64,000 nt of DNA from an uncultured Ruminococcus sp. (GTDB lineage: Bacteria; Bacillota; Clostridia; Oscillospirales; Acutalibacteraceae): contig CADANT010000001.1 in assembly GCA_902789345.1 (NCBI GenBank), positions 62,001 through 126,000 on the forward strand, given 5' to 3'. The translations under genes and the position numbers were made by a program. The notes beneath the pieces are model-generated. The model had not been told where the DNA came from. It saw nothing but the letters and a program-made list of their open reading frames with translations, and ran no database searches. This document shows, piece after piece, positions 27,022-35,004 of this stretch. Within the stretch, counting starts at the first letter, position 1; every line of letters starts with the position of its first letter.

Positions 27022-27648
27022 ATGAGCGATCCGTACAGCGTATTGGGCGTATCCCCAAACGCTACAGACGAAGAAATATCTAAAGCTTACAAACAGTTGG
27101 CTAAAAAATACCATCCTGACAACTACGCTGACAGCCCTTTGGCTGATGTAGCTACCGAAAAGATGCAGGAAATTAACCAGGCTTATGACCAAATTAAAAA
27201 GTCACGGCGTGAGGGCGGCGGCTCCGGCAGTTACAATAGCTCCGGCTATAGCTACCACAGCTACGGCGGCAGTGCACAGTACCACGACATTCGTATGCTG
27301 ATAAAAAACGGCAGAATTGCCGACGCAGACCAGATACTAAGCGGTATACCTACCTCAAGCCGAGATGCCGAGTGGTTTTTCCTTAAGGGCACAATACTTT
27401 ACCGCAAGGGCTGGACAGAACAGGCCTACAACCACTTTCAGCAAGCTTGTAATATGGACCCCGGCAACAGCGAATACCGTGCGGCACTTAACCAAATGAA
27501 TGCACGGCGAAACGGTCAGTACGGTGGGTACAACCCAACGCCTCAGTACAGCGCAGGCGGTTGTTCGGGCTGTGATGTCTGCACTGCCCTTTGCTGCGCA
27601 GACACCTGCTGTGAATGTATGGGCGGAGACCTAATAAGGTGTTGCTAA
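27022..27648 (+). CDS. J-domain protein with TPR-like region and cysteine-rich tail
   Basis: A 208-residue protein. Residues 1-60 are a J domain with the HPD motif at 31-33 (KYHPDNY), which in known proteins stimulates DnaK-type Hsp70 ATPase. Residues 64-87 are a Gly/Ser/Tyr-rich linker. Residues 88-160 contain TPR-like helices (AEWFFLKGTILYRKGWTEQA). The last 28 residues have ten cysteines (CSGCDVC ... CCADTCCEC ... CC), an unusual tail. It lies between a DUF5685-like gene and a membrane-protein gene in one plus-strand operon. Confidence 0.9.
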   Translation: MSDPYSVLGVSPNATDEEISKAYKQLAKKYHPDNYADSPLADVATEKMQEINQAYDQIKKSRREGGGSGSYNSSGYSYHSYGGSAQYHDIRMLIKNGRIADADQILSGIPTSSRDAEWFFLKGTILYRKGWTEQAYNHFQQACNMDPGNSEYRAALNQMNARRNGQYGGYNPTPQYSAGGCSGCDVCTALCCADTCCECMGGDLIRCC

Positions 27649-27661
27649 GAAGGTGCAGAGT

Positions 27662-28216
27662 ATGAAAACCAGAACCTTTAATATAGCCCTGTGCGGTATA
27701 ATAGCCTCTTTGTCGGTAGTTATAATGCTTTCTACAGCATTAATTCCCGTGGCTACATACGCCGCACCGGCACTTGCAGGTATAATATTAGCCGTGCCTG
27801 TTATTGAAATAAACAAAAAGTGGGCTTTTGCTTCATATGCGGCGGCAGCGGCGGTTTCTGCCATAATAGTACCGGACAAAGAGGCTGTTGCGTTTTTCGT
27901 CCTGTTTTTTGGCTATTACCCAATATTAAAGCAGGCTGTTGAAGCCCACATTAAAAACAAGTGGCTGCAATTACTAATAAAAACCCTCTGCTTTTCGGCG
28001 GCGGCAGTTGCAACCTACTTTATAGCAATATATTTACTTGGTATATCATCAGAAGAGTTTACTATTTTCGGTATTAATTTGCCAATAATCTTTTTACTGG
28101 CAGGAATTGTAGTTTTCATAATTTTTGACAACGCTCTGTCGGGAGTAATAGCTACATATGTAAACAGACTTCGGCAGAAAATATTCGGCAGTATAAAAAG
28201 CAATACTAAACTATAA
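27662..28216 (+). CDS. Multi-pass membrane protein of unknown function
   Basis: A 184-residue hydrophobic protein with five or six predicted membrane segments (NIALCGIIASLSVVIMLS at the N-terminus, FTIFGINLPIIFLLAGIV near the end). I do not recognise the family with certainty. The size and layout recall small substrate-binding components of ECF transporters, but no signature is seen. The start is placed at the ATG at 27662, because AAGAAGG is suitably spaced, in preference to GTG at 27653. It begins 13 bases after the J-protein gene and ends the operon. Confidence 0.75.
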   Translation: MKTRTFNIALCGIIASLSVVIMLSTALIPVATYAAPALAGIILAVPVIEINKKWAFASYAAAAAVSAIIVPDKEAVAFFVLFFGYYPILKQAVEAHIKNKWLQLLIKTLCFSAAAVATYFIAIYLLGISSEEFTIFGINLPIIFLLAGIVVFIIFDNALSGVIATYVNRLRQKIFGSIKSNTKL

Positions 28217-28249
28217 AAGCGATTTTATCTTTATGATTTTAATTAAAGC

Positions 28250-28292
28250 ACAGGCTTTCGGTTAATTATGTTTACCGGAAGCCTGTATTTTT
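28250..28292 (+). terminator. Terminator of the DUF5685/J-protein operon
   Basis: A 13-bp stem (ACAGGCTTTCGGT with ACCGGAAGCCTGT, one G-T pair) is followed by ATTTTTGT on the plus strand. Confidence 0.85.
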
Positions 28293-28407
28293 GTAAAACA
28301 GGTTCTAATTCGGTGCAAAAACAAATACCGATTAAAAAATATTCTTTTGCAGCAATAGAAGTAATTTCTTTAATTTTCAACAATTTATGAACTTACCCCA
28401 CATTTTC

Positions 28408-28435
28408 TTGCTTTTTGCAGCATTTTAAATATAAT
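28408..28435 (+). promoter_or_regulatory. Promoter of the lipoprotein gene
   Basis: TTGCTT (28408-28413) and TATAAT (28430-28435) are spaced by 16 bases, 39 bases before the ATG at 28475. Confidence 0.6.
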
Positions 28436-28474
28436 TGATGTTGTAGAAATTTTGTACCATACGGGGGATTAAAT

Positions 28475-29053
28475 ATGAAAAAATTATTTATATGTTTATT
28501 TATATCAGTATTATTGGCGTTTAGTGCTACCGGCTGCGGCGGTTCAGGAGAAGACAGTGCAACAGAGGCTCCTACACAAAAAGCTACAGCTGCACCTACG
28601 CAGGCTCCTACCACTGCTACAGAAACGCCTACACAGGCTGCCACAGAAGCTCCTACTGTTGAAACCACCGAAAACAATGTAGAGCCGGGCACATTTGAGG
28701 TTATTATAAGCGAAATACCTACCGAGGCACCTACAGAAGCTCCTACTGTTGCACCAAACTACGCCAACACACCTATTGTAGGAACTTGGAAGCTTGACCA
28801 CTACCAACAGCCAAACGGTCAGGAAACCAAGGCTAACAGGTCTGTTACATATGTGTTTAATGCTGACGGCACATTTACAATGACAAACTCCGGTAAAACA
28901 GCAACAGGCAGATTTACCTACGCAAACAATGTTATTAGTTATACTGCCGACGCCACAAGCGAGCAAGGCTCTTTTAGGTACGAGCCTGCAAAAAATCAGC
29001 TTGTTGATGTAGACGAAAGCAGCGGTATGTCTGCAATTTTAGTAAAATCATAA
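28475..29053 (+). CDS. Lipoprotein with Thr/Pro/Ala-rich linker and lipocalin-like domain
   Basis: A 192-residue secreted lipoprotein. The signal peptide ends in the lipobox SATGC with the lipidated cysteine at residue 21. Residues 26-95 form a low-complexity linker rich in TEAPT/TQAPT units. The final ~95 residues begin NTPIVGTWKLDHYQQPNGQE and have the strand-rich GTWKL...FNADGTFT pattern of small lipocalin-like domains. The function is unknown. The alternating linker suggests a wall-spanning spacer. Confidence 0.8.
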   Translation: MKKLFICLFISVLLAFSATGCGGSGEDSATEAPTQKATAAPTQAPTTATETPTQAATEAPTVETTENNVEPGTFEVIISEIPTEAPTEAPTVAPNYANTPIVGTWKLDHYQQPNGQETKANRSVTYVFNADGTFTMTNSGKTATGRFTYANNVISYTADATSEQGSFRYEPAKNQLVDVDESSGMSAILVKS

Positions 29054-29077
29054 AACAAAATTATCACCTCATCAAAT

Positions 29078-29140
29078 AAGGGCTTGCCCTGGATTATTGC
29101 ACATTCAAAACATAATCCGGAGCAAGCCCTTTCGTTTTTA
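29078..29140 (+). terminator. Terminator after the lipoprotein gene
   Basis: AAGGGCTTG (29078-29086) and CAAGCCCTT plus flanking GGATTAT/ATAATCC pairing form a long hairpin followed by TCGTTTTTA. Confidence 0.75.
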
Positions 29141-29148
29141 TAAATAAC

Positions 29149-29197
29149 AAAACCGGCTTACAGCGTTGCTTTTTGGCAACTGCTGTAGGTCGGTTTT
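29149..29197 (-). terminator. Terminator after the transglutaminase-like gene
   Basis: AAAACCGGCTTACAGC pairs imperfectly with GCTGTAGGTCGGTTTT. On the minus strand the stem runs into GTTTTGTTATTTAT, downstream of the gene ending at 29221. Confidence 0.65.
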
Positions 29198-29220
29198 GAT
29201 TATCTGCAAGTATATAAAAA

Positions 29221-30504
29221 TTAATTTGTATATTTAAGGTTGACCGCTACTATTCTATGCTCCTTTGAGGCTGATATTGACAAATTATCATCAGATATTT
29301 TATAGTCGGTGTCTATCATACGATTTACATCGGCCACATACCGGAAAAACTCCTGAGGGTATTCCTGAAACAGGCTTTTAACTGTTTTGTCAAAGTCTAA
29401 ATCCGGTAAGATTGAAACATAAAAACAGCTGTCTTTTCTTAGAGCTGCGTCCCTAAGCTTACTTACCGCATTATCATAAGTATCATAATCGTCCAGTGCG
29501 TTAATAACTGCACCAGCCCTATTTATAAAGCTTGAATCTTCTGAATTGCACTGTGGCAAAGGCAGATTAAACATAGTAGTACCGTCTGCCTCGTTAGCGC
29601 CGTCAAGCTCCCCTTGACTTAGTATGGTATATTTTTTTGCCAATGTGTGGTCAACTGTAATAAAGGAGTCGGTAACATTAAAATACATGTATGCTATAGG
29701 GTTTTCATCATCGTCACGGTCGTCCCAGGTGGCATCTAAATGATACCACTTGTCCTCAATATTCACCAAGCACCACTGATGTCTGCTGTTTTTACTGTAA
29801 CCGTTCACGGTGGCTGATTTTATTCCCACTGCCTTAAGCAAATATTGCATTGCTACAGTGTAGCCCTCACAAACCGCCTTGTTATCAATTAAAGCTCCGT
29901 AAATAGTAAATGCATTGGGGTTATCCTGGGAATTTGAAATTCCGCTCGCGTATGTGCAGTCCTTAATAAGTTTGTCGTGAATTTCTCTTTCTCTTTCAAA
30001 CTCAGACAGTCCTTTAGGAATTTCGTCCAAAAACTTACCAATAGCCGTGTCTAAGGTTGTCTGCATATCTGCAACCTTTTCTGCGCTAAAGGTGGAGTAC
30101 AAATACACCTTTGTAGTACTGCTGTCAGAATAATATTTATAAGTATTTGAAAGCCAAAAAACCTCCGGGTGGTCACAGCTAAACGCCTCTATAGCCACCT
30201 TAATATCCCCTGAGGACAAAGAAACCTCGCCGGTGTCTACTGTTTCAATGGGATAATAACCGCTGTCGTCTGCCTGCTTCGCAACTGAATTAATAACGCT
30301 TTCCATTTTCTTGTACAGCTGCTTTTGTGCCTCTTTTTCAAGGGCATAGTAGCCGTAATCAAGGGTTGTTTCAGAATATTCCTTACTGCTTGCACCTAAA
30401 TTTTCTACTTTACTGTATTTACTCTCGGCAAAACAGCCTGTAACCGACAGACACATAACAGCCGACATTGCGGCTGCTGCAATTTTTGTAACTAGCCTTT
30501 TCAC
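29221..30504 (-). CDS. Lipoprotein with transglutaminase-like domain
   Basis: A 427-residue extracellular lipoprotein with the lipobox SVTGC (Cys24). The central region is a transglutaminase/protease-like domain with the Cys-His-Asp triad in AVCEGYTVAMQYLL, SRHQWCLVN and YHLDATWDD. In bacteria such domains act as peptidases or crosslinkers on cell-surface proteins. The flanking ~170 N-terminal residues and ~130 C-terminal residues match nothing I can name. It has its own promoter and lies convergent to the preceding lipoprotein gene. Confidence 0.85.
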   Translation of the reverse strand: MKRLVTKIAAAAMSAVMCLSVTGCFAESKYSKVENLGASSKEYSETTLDYGYYALEKEAQKQLYKKMESVINSVAKQADDSGYYPIETVDTGEVSLSSGDIKVAIEAFSCDHPEVFWLSNTYKYYSDSSTTKVYLYSTFSAEKVADMQTTLDTAIGKFLDEIPKGLSEFEREREIHDKLIKDCTYASGISNSQDNPNAFTIYGALIDNKAVCEGYTVAMQYLLKAVGIKSATVNGYSKNSRHQWCLVNIEDKWYHLDATWDDRDDDENPIAYMYFNVTDSFITVDHTLAKKYTILSQGELDGANEADGTTMFNLPLPQCNSEDSSFINRAGAVINALDDYDTYDNAVSKLRDAALRKDSCFYVSILPDLDFDKTVKSLFQEYPQEFFRYVADVNRMIDTDYKISDDNLSISASKEHRIVAVNLKYTN

Positions 30505-30533
30505 TATTCACACTCCATAATATAGTACCTGTA

Positions 30534-30562
30534 ATTATACCATATACTTTAATACATAACAA
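30534..30562 (-). promoter_or_regulatory. Promoter of the transglutaminase-like lipoprotein gene
   Basis: On the minus strand, TTGTTA (30557-30562) and TATAAT (30534-30539) are spaced by 17 bases. Confidence 0.7.
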
Positions 30563-30620
30563 CTTAAATTACAACAACAAACTGTAGAATAACACTTTTA
30601 GTAAAATCTGTCCCGTAAAA

Positions 30621-31259
30621 TTATTTTCCGGCTATTCCCTTTCGCAGCGGCTTAACATTCATTATAGCTACTATACCTATAACGGTAGTAATAATTTCCG
30701 GAATCATATAGCTGCAGTTGTAAATAATAGAATACATCATAGCAAGTGATGTACCACTGAAATTACTTAAAATATAATTACCAAATTCATTGTTCATATT
30801 CTCAGTGCCGAAAAACCACTCTGCATATGACCCCCACAAAATAAAGCCAGAGGTAAAATGCGTCAACATTCTTAATAAGCCTGCGACTACTGCACCTAAA
30901 GAAAAGGCAAGGGTATCATTTTTAATTTTGCCCTTAAACATACCGGCTGTGCCAAGTACGGCAAAGGCAACCAGGTAGTCAAGAATCGCCATTAGCACAA
31001 CATTAAATCCTGTAAGCCCTGCAAATGCCGATGACATTGTTGCACCCAGCATAGCCTGTACAATTCCATACACCAAGCCGCATAAAATTCCCCACTTTAT
31101 TCCGTACATATAGCCAAGTATCATAACAGGCAGCATACTAAGCAGTGTTATAGAACCACCGTAGGGCAGTTTAAAAATAACCACAAGTGACAGTACCGTA
31201 GCCAATGCTATAAATACTCCGCTTACAACAACCTTTTGCACAGTGTTAGTTTGCTTCAT
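30621..31259 (-). CDS. thiT: Thiamine ECF transporter S component (ThiT/YuaJ-like)
   Basis: A 212-residue membrane protein with about six segments. The layout and motifs (VLSLVVIFKLPYGGSITLLS, then GILCGLVYGIVQAMLG, and a late EWFFGTENMNN stretch) match ThiT, the thiamine-binding subunit of energy-coupling-factor transporters. The start at 31259 has AGGAGG upstream. The shared ATPases and EcfT would be encoded elsewhere. No TPP riboswitch is visible in the 88-bp gap upstream, although thiT genes often carry one. Confidence 0.82.
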   Translation of the reverse strand: MKQTNTVQKVVVSGVFIALATVLSLVVIFKLPYGGSITLLSMLPVMILGYMYGIKWGILCGLVYGIVQAMLGATMSSAFAGLTGFNVVLMAILDYLVAFAVLGTAGMFKGKIKNDTLAFSLGAVVAGLLRMLTHFTSGFILWGSYAEWFFGTENMNNEFGNYILSNFSGTSLAMMYSIIYNCSYMIPEIITTVIGIVAIMNVKPLRKGIAGK

Positions 31260-31347
31260 TAACAAATCCTCCTAAATATAAAACAGCCAATAGCCAAACA
31301 CTGTTTTTGATAATATATAGTATTCTCCAATTTTTTAAGTAACTGAT

Positions 31348-32088
31348 TTATAATATTTTAGATAAGAAATCCTTTAGTCTTTGATTTTTAGGGTTTTCAA
31401 ATATTTCCTGAGGAGTACCCTCTTCAGCAATTGTACCGTTGTCAAAGAATAAAATTCTGTTTGCCACCTCTTTTGCAAAGCCCATTTCGTGGGTAACGCA
31501 TATCATAGTCATACCCGACTCTGCCAGGCCTTTCATAACGGAAAGAACCTCCCCTACCATTTCGGGGTCAAGGGCCGAGGTTGGTTCGTCAAACAGTATT
31601 GCCTCCGGTTCCATACAAAGAGCACGGCAAATAGCAACACGCTGTTTTTGTCCTCCCGAAAGCTGTGCCGGATAGGCATTTGCCTTTTCCTTTAGTCCTA
31701 CCCTGTCAAGAAGCTGCAGCGCCTTTTCCTTTGCCTGCGACTTCGGCACAGACTTTAGCTTAACAGGGGCAATGGTTAAATTTTCAAGTATAGTCTTATT
31801 TGGGAACAGGTTAAAATGCTGAAAAACCATCATTATTTTCTGCCGTTCCTTATTTATGTCAACCTTTTTGCCTGTAATGTCAACACCGTCTAAATATATA
31901 CTGCCCTCTGTTGGCTCTTCAAGTCTGTTAAGGCAACGCAGAAAGGTGGACTTTCCACATCCTGACGGGCCCAGTATAACAAGCACCTCACCTTTTTTTA
32001 CAGATGTGGTTATACCGTTAAGAACGACGGTGTCACCAAAGGATTTTTTTAAATTTTCAACATATATCATTGCGTTTTTATCTTCCAT
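31348..32088 (-). CDS. Amino-acid ABC transporter ATP-binding protein (GlnQ/HisP type)
   Basis: A 246-residue ATPase of the polar amino-acid uptake family. Walker A is [10 protein letters not shown], the signature is [15 protein letters not shown], Walker B is [13 protein letters not shown] and the switch histidine is in VTHEMGFA. It overlaps the upstream substrate-binding/permease gene by 11 bases, so the two form one complete importer. Glutamine, glutamate or cystine are possible substrates, but the sequence does not decide between them. Confidence 0.94.
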   Translation of the reverse strand: MEDKNAMIYVENLKKSFGDTVVLNGITTSVKKGEVLVILGPSGCGKSTFLRCLNRLEEPTEGSIYLDGVDITGKKVDINKERQKIMMVFQHFNLFPNKTILENLTIAPVKLKSVPKSQAKEKALQLLDRVGLKEKANAYPAQLSGGQKQRVAICRALCMEPEAILFDEPTSALDPEMVGEVLSVMKGLAESGMTMICVTHEMGFAKEVANRILFFDNGTIAEEGTPQEIFENPKNQRLKDFLSKIL

Positions 32089-33601
32089 CGTTCTTCAACC
32101 TCTTTTCCAGCTTGCCCAGCAGTGCTGTTAAAATAACAACTATAACCAAATATACCAATGCAACCAAAATCAGCGGCAAGAATGCGTCATAGGTTCGGCT
32201 TCTGATGTAGTCGCCGCCTCTTGTTAAATCCATAATGCCTATATATCCCGAAATTGATGTTTCTTTCAGCAATACAATAAGCTCATTGCCTAAAGCCGGC
32301 AAAACATTTCTTATAGCCTGTGGAATTATAAAGTTCCACATAGTTTGGCTGTAGCTAAAGCCTAAACTTCTTGCGGCTTCAAACTGTCCTACATCAATAG
32401 AGTTTATACCTGAGCGTACAATTTCTGCTATATATGCAGAGGAATTCAGTCCAAAGGCAATAACCGCAACAATAACCTTGTCTATATCGCTTGAGGCAAA
32501 AATAATATAGTAAATAATTAACAGCTGTATCATAGTAGGCGTACCACGAATAACCGTTAGGTAGGCCTTAAGCAGCCAATTTAATATCTTACACTTTCCT
32601 GTATTGTCGCAGGTTACTCTGCCAATAGCAATTAAAAAGCCCAGTACCAGTCCCATTAAAGCGGCAAGCACTGTAATTTCAAGGGTGGTAAGCAAGCCCT
32701 GTACTATGTATTGCCACCTGCTGTCTACAATAAAGTCATTTATAAATTTCTCACCGCTGATAAGTGCTGTAGTGTCGCTTTTTCCGTTTGGGACAATAAT
32801 AACCTGGTAAGATGTGGTGTATGGCTCTGTAAAATTAATATTTTTCAGTCTGTCTTCGGTAACTGTCATACCTGCTATACCCATATCTGCCTTACCGCTG
32901 GAAACAGCTGTAACAATAGAATCAAACTCCATATCCTCTATTTTCAGTTCCATACCCAGTTCGTCAGCAATGGCCTGTGATATATCCATATCTACACCTA
33001 CAAACTTACCGCCCTCTACATATTCATACGGTTCAAACGCCGCATTTGTGGCAACAACAAGCTTTCCGTTGCTTCTGTTTACATTTTCAGGAGATTTATA
33101 CTGGTAACTGCCCTTGTTATCACCAATGTAGTTACCCTCTATTTTCTTCAAAGTACCGTTCTTGTCCAGTTTTTCCAGTGCAGAGTTTACTTTATTCAAA
33201 AAGTCCTCTTTACCCTTTGCTATACAAATGGCATACTCCTCTGTTGTAAGGGGCTCTTCCAGAATTTTTAAGTCTTGGTTTTCTTCTACAAAAGCCTTGG
33301 CAGGCTGTTGGTCTATTACCACACAGTCAACCTTTCCCTTTTTCAGCGCCTGAACAGCGTCTGCGCCTTTGTTATACTGCACAACCGTTGCGCCGTCTTT
33401 TTTATAATCCGACACATAGGTGTCACCTACCGTGCCTAGCTGTACACCGATTTTGGCGCCTTTCAGGTCCTGCTCGCCGGTTATCTCCTTTGTTTTCTCT
33501 GTATCGCCGCCAAAACACGCCGTACAGGTAAAAATAATTGTTGTTACAATAAATAAAACCGCAATAATTCTACCGGTTAATTTACTACTATGATTTCTCA
33601 C
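32078..33601 (-). CDS. Amino-acid ABC transporter: permuted substrate-binding domain fused to permease
   Basis: A 507-residue fusion. A signal/lipoprotein-like N-terminus (TCTAC, Cys29) is followed by a family-3 binding domain whose halves appear in reversed order. Residues 44-160 ([20 protein letters not shown] ... [11 protein letters not shown]) are what is normally the second lobe and C-terminal end. Residues 178-275 ([16 protein letters not shown] ... [14 protein letters not shown]) are what is normally the N-terminal lobe. Residues ~298-500 are the HisM/GlnP-type permease with the EAARSLG coupling motif. The ATPase gene follows with an overlap. The permutation is read from motif order. 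Confidence 0.88.
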   Translation of the reverse strand: MRNHSSKLTGRIIAVLFIVTTIIFTCTACFGGDTEKTKEITGEQDLKGAKIGVQLGTVGDTYVSDYKKDGATVVQYNKGADAVQALKKGKVDCVVIDQQPAKAFVEENQDLKILEEPLTTEEYAICIAKGKEDFLNKVNSALEKLDKNGTLKKIEGNYIGDNKGSYQYKSPENVNRSNGKLVVATNAAFEPYEYVEGGKFVGVDMDISQAIADELGMELKIEDMEFDSIVTAVSSGKADMGIAGMTVTEDRLKNINFTEPYTTSYQVIIVPNGKSDTTALISGEKFINDFIVDSRWQYIVQGLLTTLEITVLAALMGLVLGFLIAIGRVTCDNTGKCKILNWLLKAYLTVIRGTPTMIQLLIIYYIIFASSDIDKVIVAVIAFGLNSSAYIAEIVRSGINSIDVGQFEAARSLGFSYSQTMWNFIIPQAIRNVLPALGNELIVLLKETSISGYIGIMDLTRGGDYIRSRTYDAFLPLILVALVYLVIVVILTALLGKLEKRLKNDGR

Positions 33602-33636
33602 TGCCGCACCGCCTAAAAAAATATTAATACCCTTAC

Positions 33637-33665
33637 AGTATAATATAAAGTGATTATTTTTGCAA
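33637..33665 (-). promoter_or_regulatory. Promoter of the amino-acid ABC transporter operon
   Basis: On the minus strand, TTGCAA (33660-33665) and TATACT (33637-33642) are spaced by 17 bases, 36 bases before the ATG. Confidence 0.7.
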
Positions 33666-33669
33666 ACAA

Positions 33670-33712
33670 ATAAAAATACAGGCAGTAGGCACTTTATAAA
33701 CCAACCGCCTGC
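33670..33712 (-). terminator. Terminator of the repeat-protein/HD/nrdG operon
   Basis: An imperfect CAGGCAGT/ACCGCCTG stem (33679-33686, 33704-33711) is followed on the minus strand by TATTTTTATTTG. It lies about 150 bases beyond nrdG. Confidence 0.55.
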
Positions 33713-33860
33713 AAATTTTCAACCTATTAATCAGCCAGAAGTTTTCTGGAAAACTTGTTAATAAAAAACTATTTTTACATTTAGCCTTACAAATTACCTG
33801 TAAAGGTAATAAGGGTTTTGTGTTTAAAATTTTATGCTTAAATCAGCATTTTCCGGGCTG

Positions 33861-34370
33861 TCAGTTTAAGTCTTCCCTTAAAACTGCCTTACCCTCTGAC
33901 AAAGACTTTGGCACATCCAGTATTCTTTGGTTTTTAGAGCCTCTGAAATGCAGCATAAGACTGCGCTGTTGTAAAATAAACGGCCCGTCCACTAAAATAT
34001 CCGTATTTTCAAGAAGCTCTTTCCACTGGGGATTTTCTTTAAAGCCCTTTAAAAGATTTTCAAAGGTAAAGCCTGTATAAACCATAATGTTTAACCCCAG
34101 CTTATGGCATTCCTTTGCCAGCTCTGTAAGTGGCCGGCACTGCATAAACGGCTCTCCGCCGGAAAAGGTAACACCCTGAAGCATAGGGTTTTCCTTTATT
34201 GCCTTAAGTATATTGTTTGTGTCACTTATATATCCGCCGTCAAAGTCGTGTGTTTGCGGGTTATGACATCCGGGACAATTATGAGGACAGCCTTGGGTAA
34301 ACACCGTTAGCCGTATACCCGGTCCGTCTACTATTGACTCTCTTATTACTCCTGCTAATCTTATTTCCAT
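33861..34370 (-). CDS. nrdG: Anaerobic ribonucleotide reductase activating protein
   Basis: A 169-residue radical-SAM activase that installs the glycyl radical on NrdD. The cluster motif CPHNCPGC (CX3CX2C) follows DGPGIRLTVFTQG. GVTFSGGEPFMQ and LVDGPFI are characteristic. The start at 34370 (MEIRLAGVIRES) is chosen over a longer frame with no ribosome-binding site. nrdD is not adjacent. It follows an HD-domain gene by 29 bases. Confidence 0.92.
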   Translation of the reverse strand: MEIRLAGVIRESIVDGPGIRLTVFTQGCPHNCPGCHNPQTHDFDGGYISDTNNILKAIKENPMLQGVTFSGGEPFMQCRPLTELAKECHKLGLNIMVYTGFTFENLLKGFKENPQWKELLENTDILVDGPFILQQRSLMLHFRGSKNQRILDVPKSLSEGKAVLREDLN

Positions 34371-34399
34371 CTTAATATAACACCCTGTTTTGTTTAAAA

Positions 34400-34990
34400 T
34401 CAAAAAACCGACATGCCAATAATATTATAAATATTTTTGTTTGTGATTTTTTCAAAATAGTCCTTTAGTTCTAAAAAGGCTTTCCACTTTTCAAGTGTAT
34501 AACTGTTTACACCCTTTCTAAGGGCAACATCTACCAGTCTTTTTTCAATAAAGGTAGCACCCTCCGGCAACGCCAGTGCGTCACACAGCTGTATAAGCCT
34601 GTCGTAATCGTTATACTTAACATTTTCAATATAACTGCGTATAAATTTTGTTTGGCTGTCCGAACAGTCGTTTACACCGTTGTAGGACAAAATATTCTTA
34701 TCCGGGAATGAATGTGTAAGGCATATTCTTGCTACGCTGTCGTAATTAAGGCTGTGCATATATTCATAACCACGAATGATATGCAGCATATCAACTATGC
34801 CGTCTTTCCTGCCAATGTCATGAAGCAAACCCATTACATAAGCAGTTTCACCGTTAAGGTCGTTTGTTTGCCGGGCAATAGCCTTGGCACACTCAGCTGC
34901 AACTTTGCAGTGGCTTACCCATTTTCCTCTGTTGGTTAATTGGGCCTGATTAAGTATATCTTCCGCCTGTGAAACAGTAGGCAAACACAT
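34400..34990 (-). CDS. HD-domain phosphohydrolase-like protein
   Basis: A 196-residue protein with HD-superfamily metal motifs: His in WVSHCKVAAECAKA, the His-Asp pair in MGLLHDIGRKDG, and a later Asp in IQLCDALALPEG. This group includes predicted HDIG phosphohydrolases acting on nucleotides or phosphate esters. The start at 34990 has GAGGTG upstream. It lies between a repeat-protein gene (14-bp gap) and nrdG. A role in nucleotide metabolism beside nrdG is only a guess. Confidence 0.82.
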   Translation of the reverse strand: MCLPTVSQAEDILNQAQLTNRGKWVSHCKVAAECAKAIARQTNDLNGETAYVMGLLHDIGRKDGIVDMLHIIRGYEYMHSLNYDSVARICLTHSFPDKNILSYNGVNDCSDSQTKFIRSYIENVKYNDYDRLIQLCDALALPEGATFIEKRLVDVALRKGVNSYTLEKWKAFLELKDYFEKITNKNIYNIIGMSVF

Positions 34991-35004
34991 TGCGCCCACC
35001 TCGC

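Noticed and set aside
31260..31347. TPP riboswitch before the ThiT-like gene
   Set aside because: The gap is too short and lacks the CTGAGA and ACCTGA blocks of the THI element.
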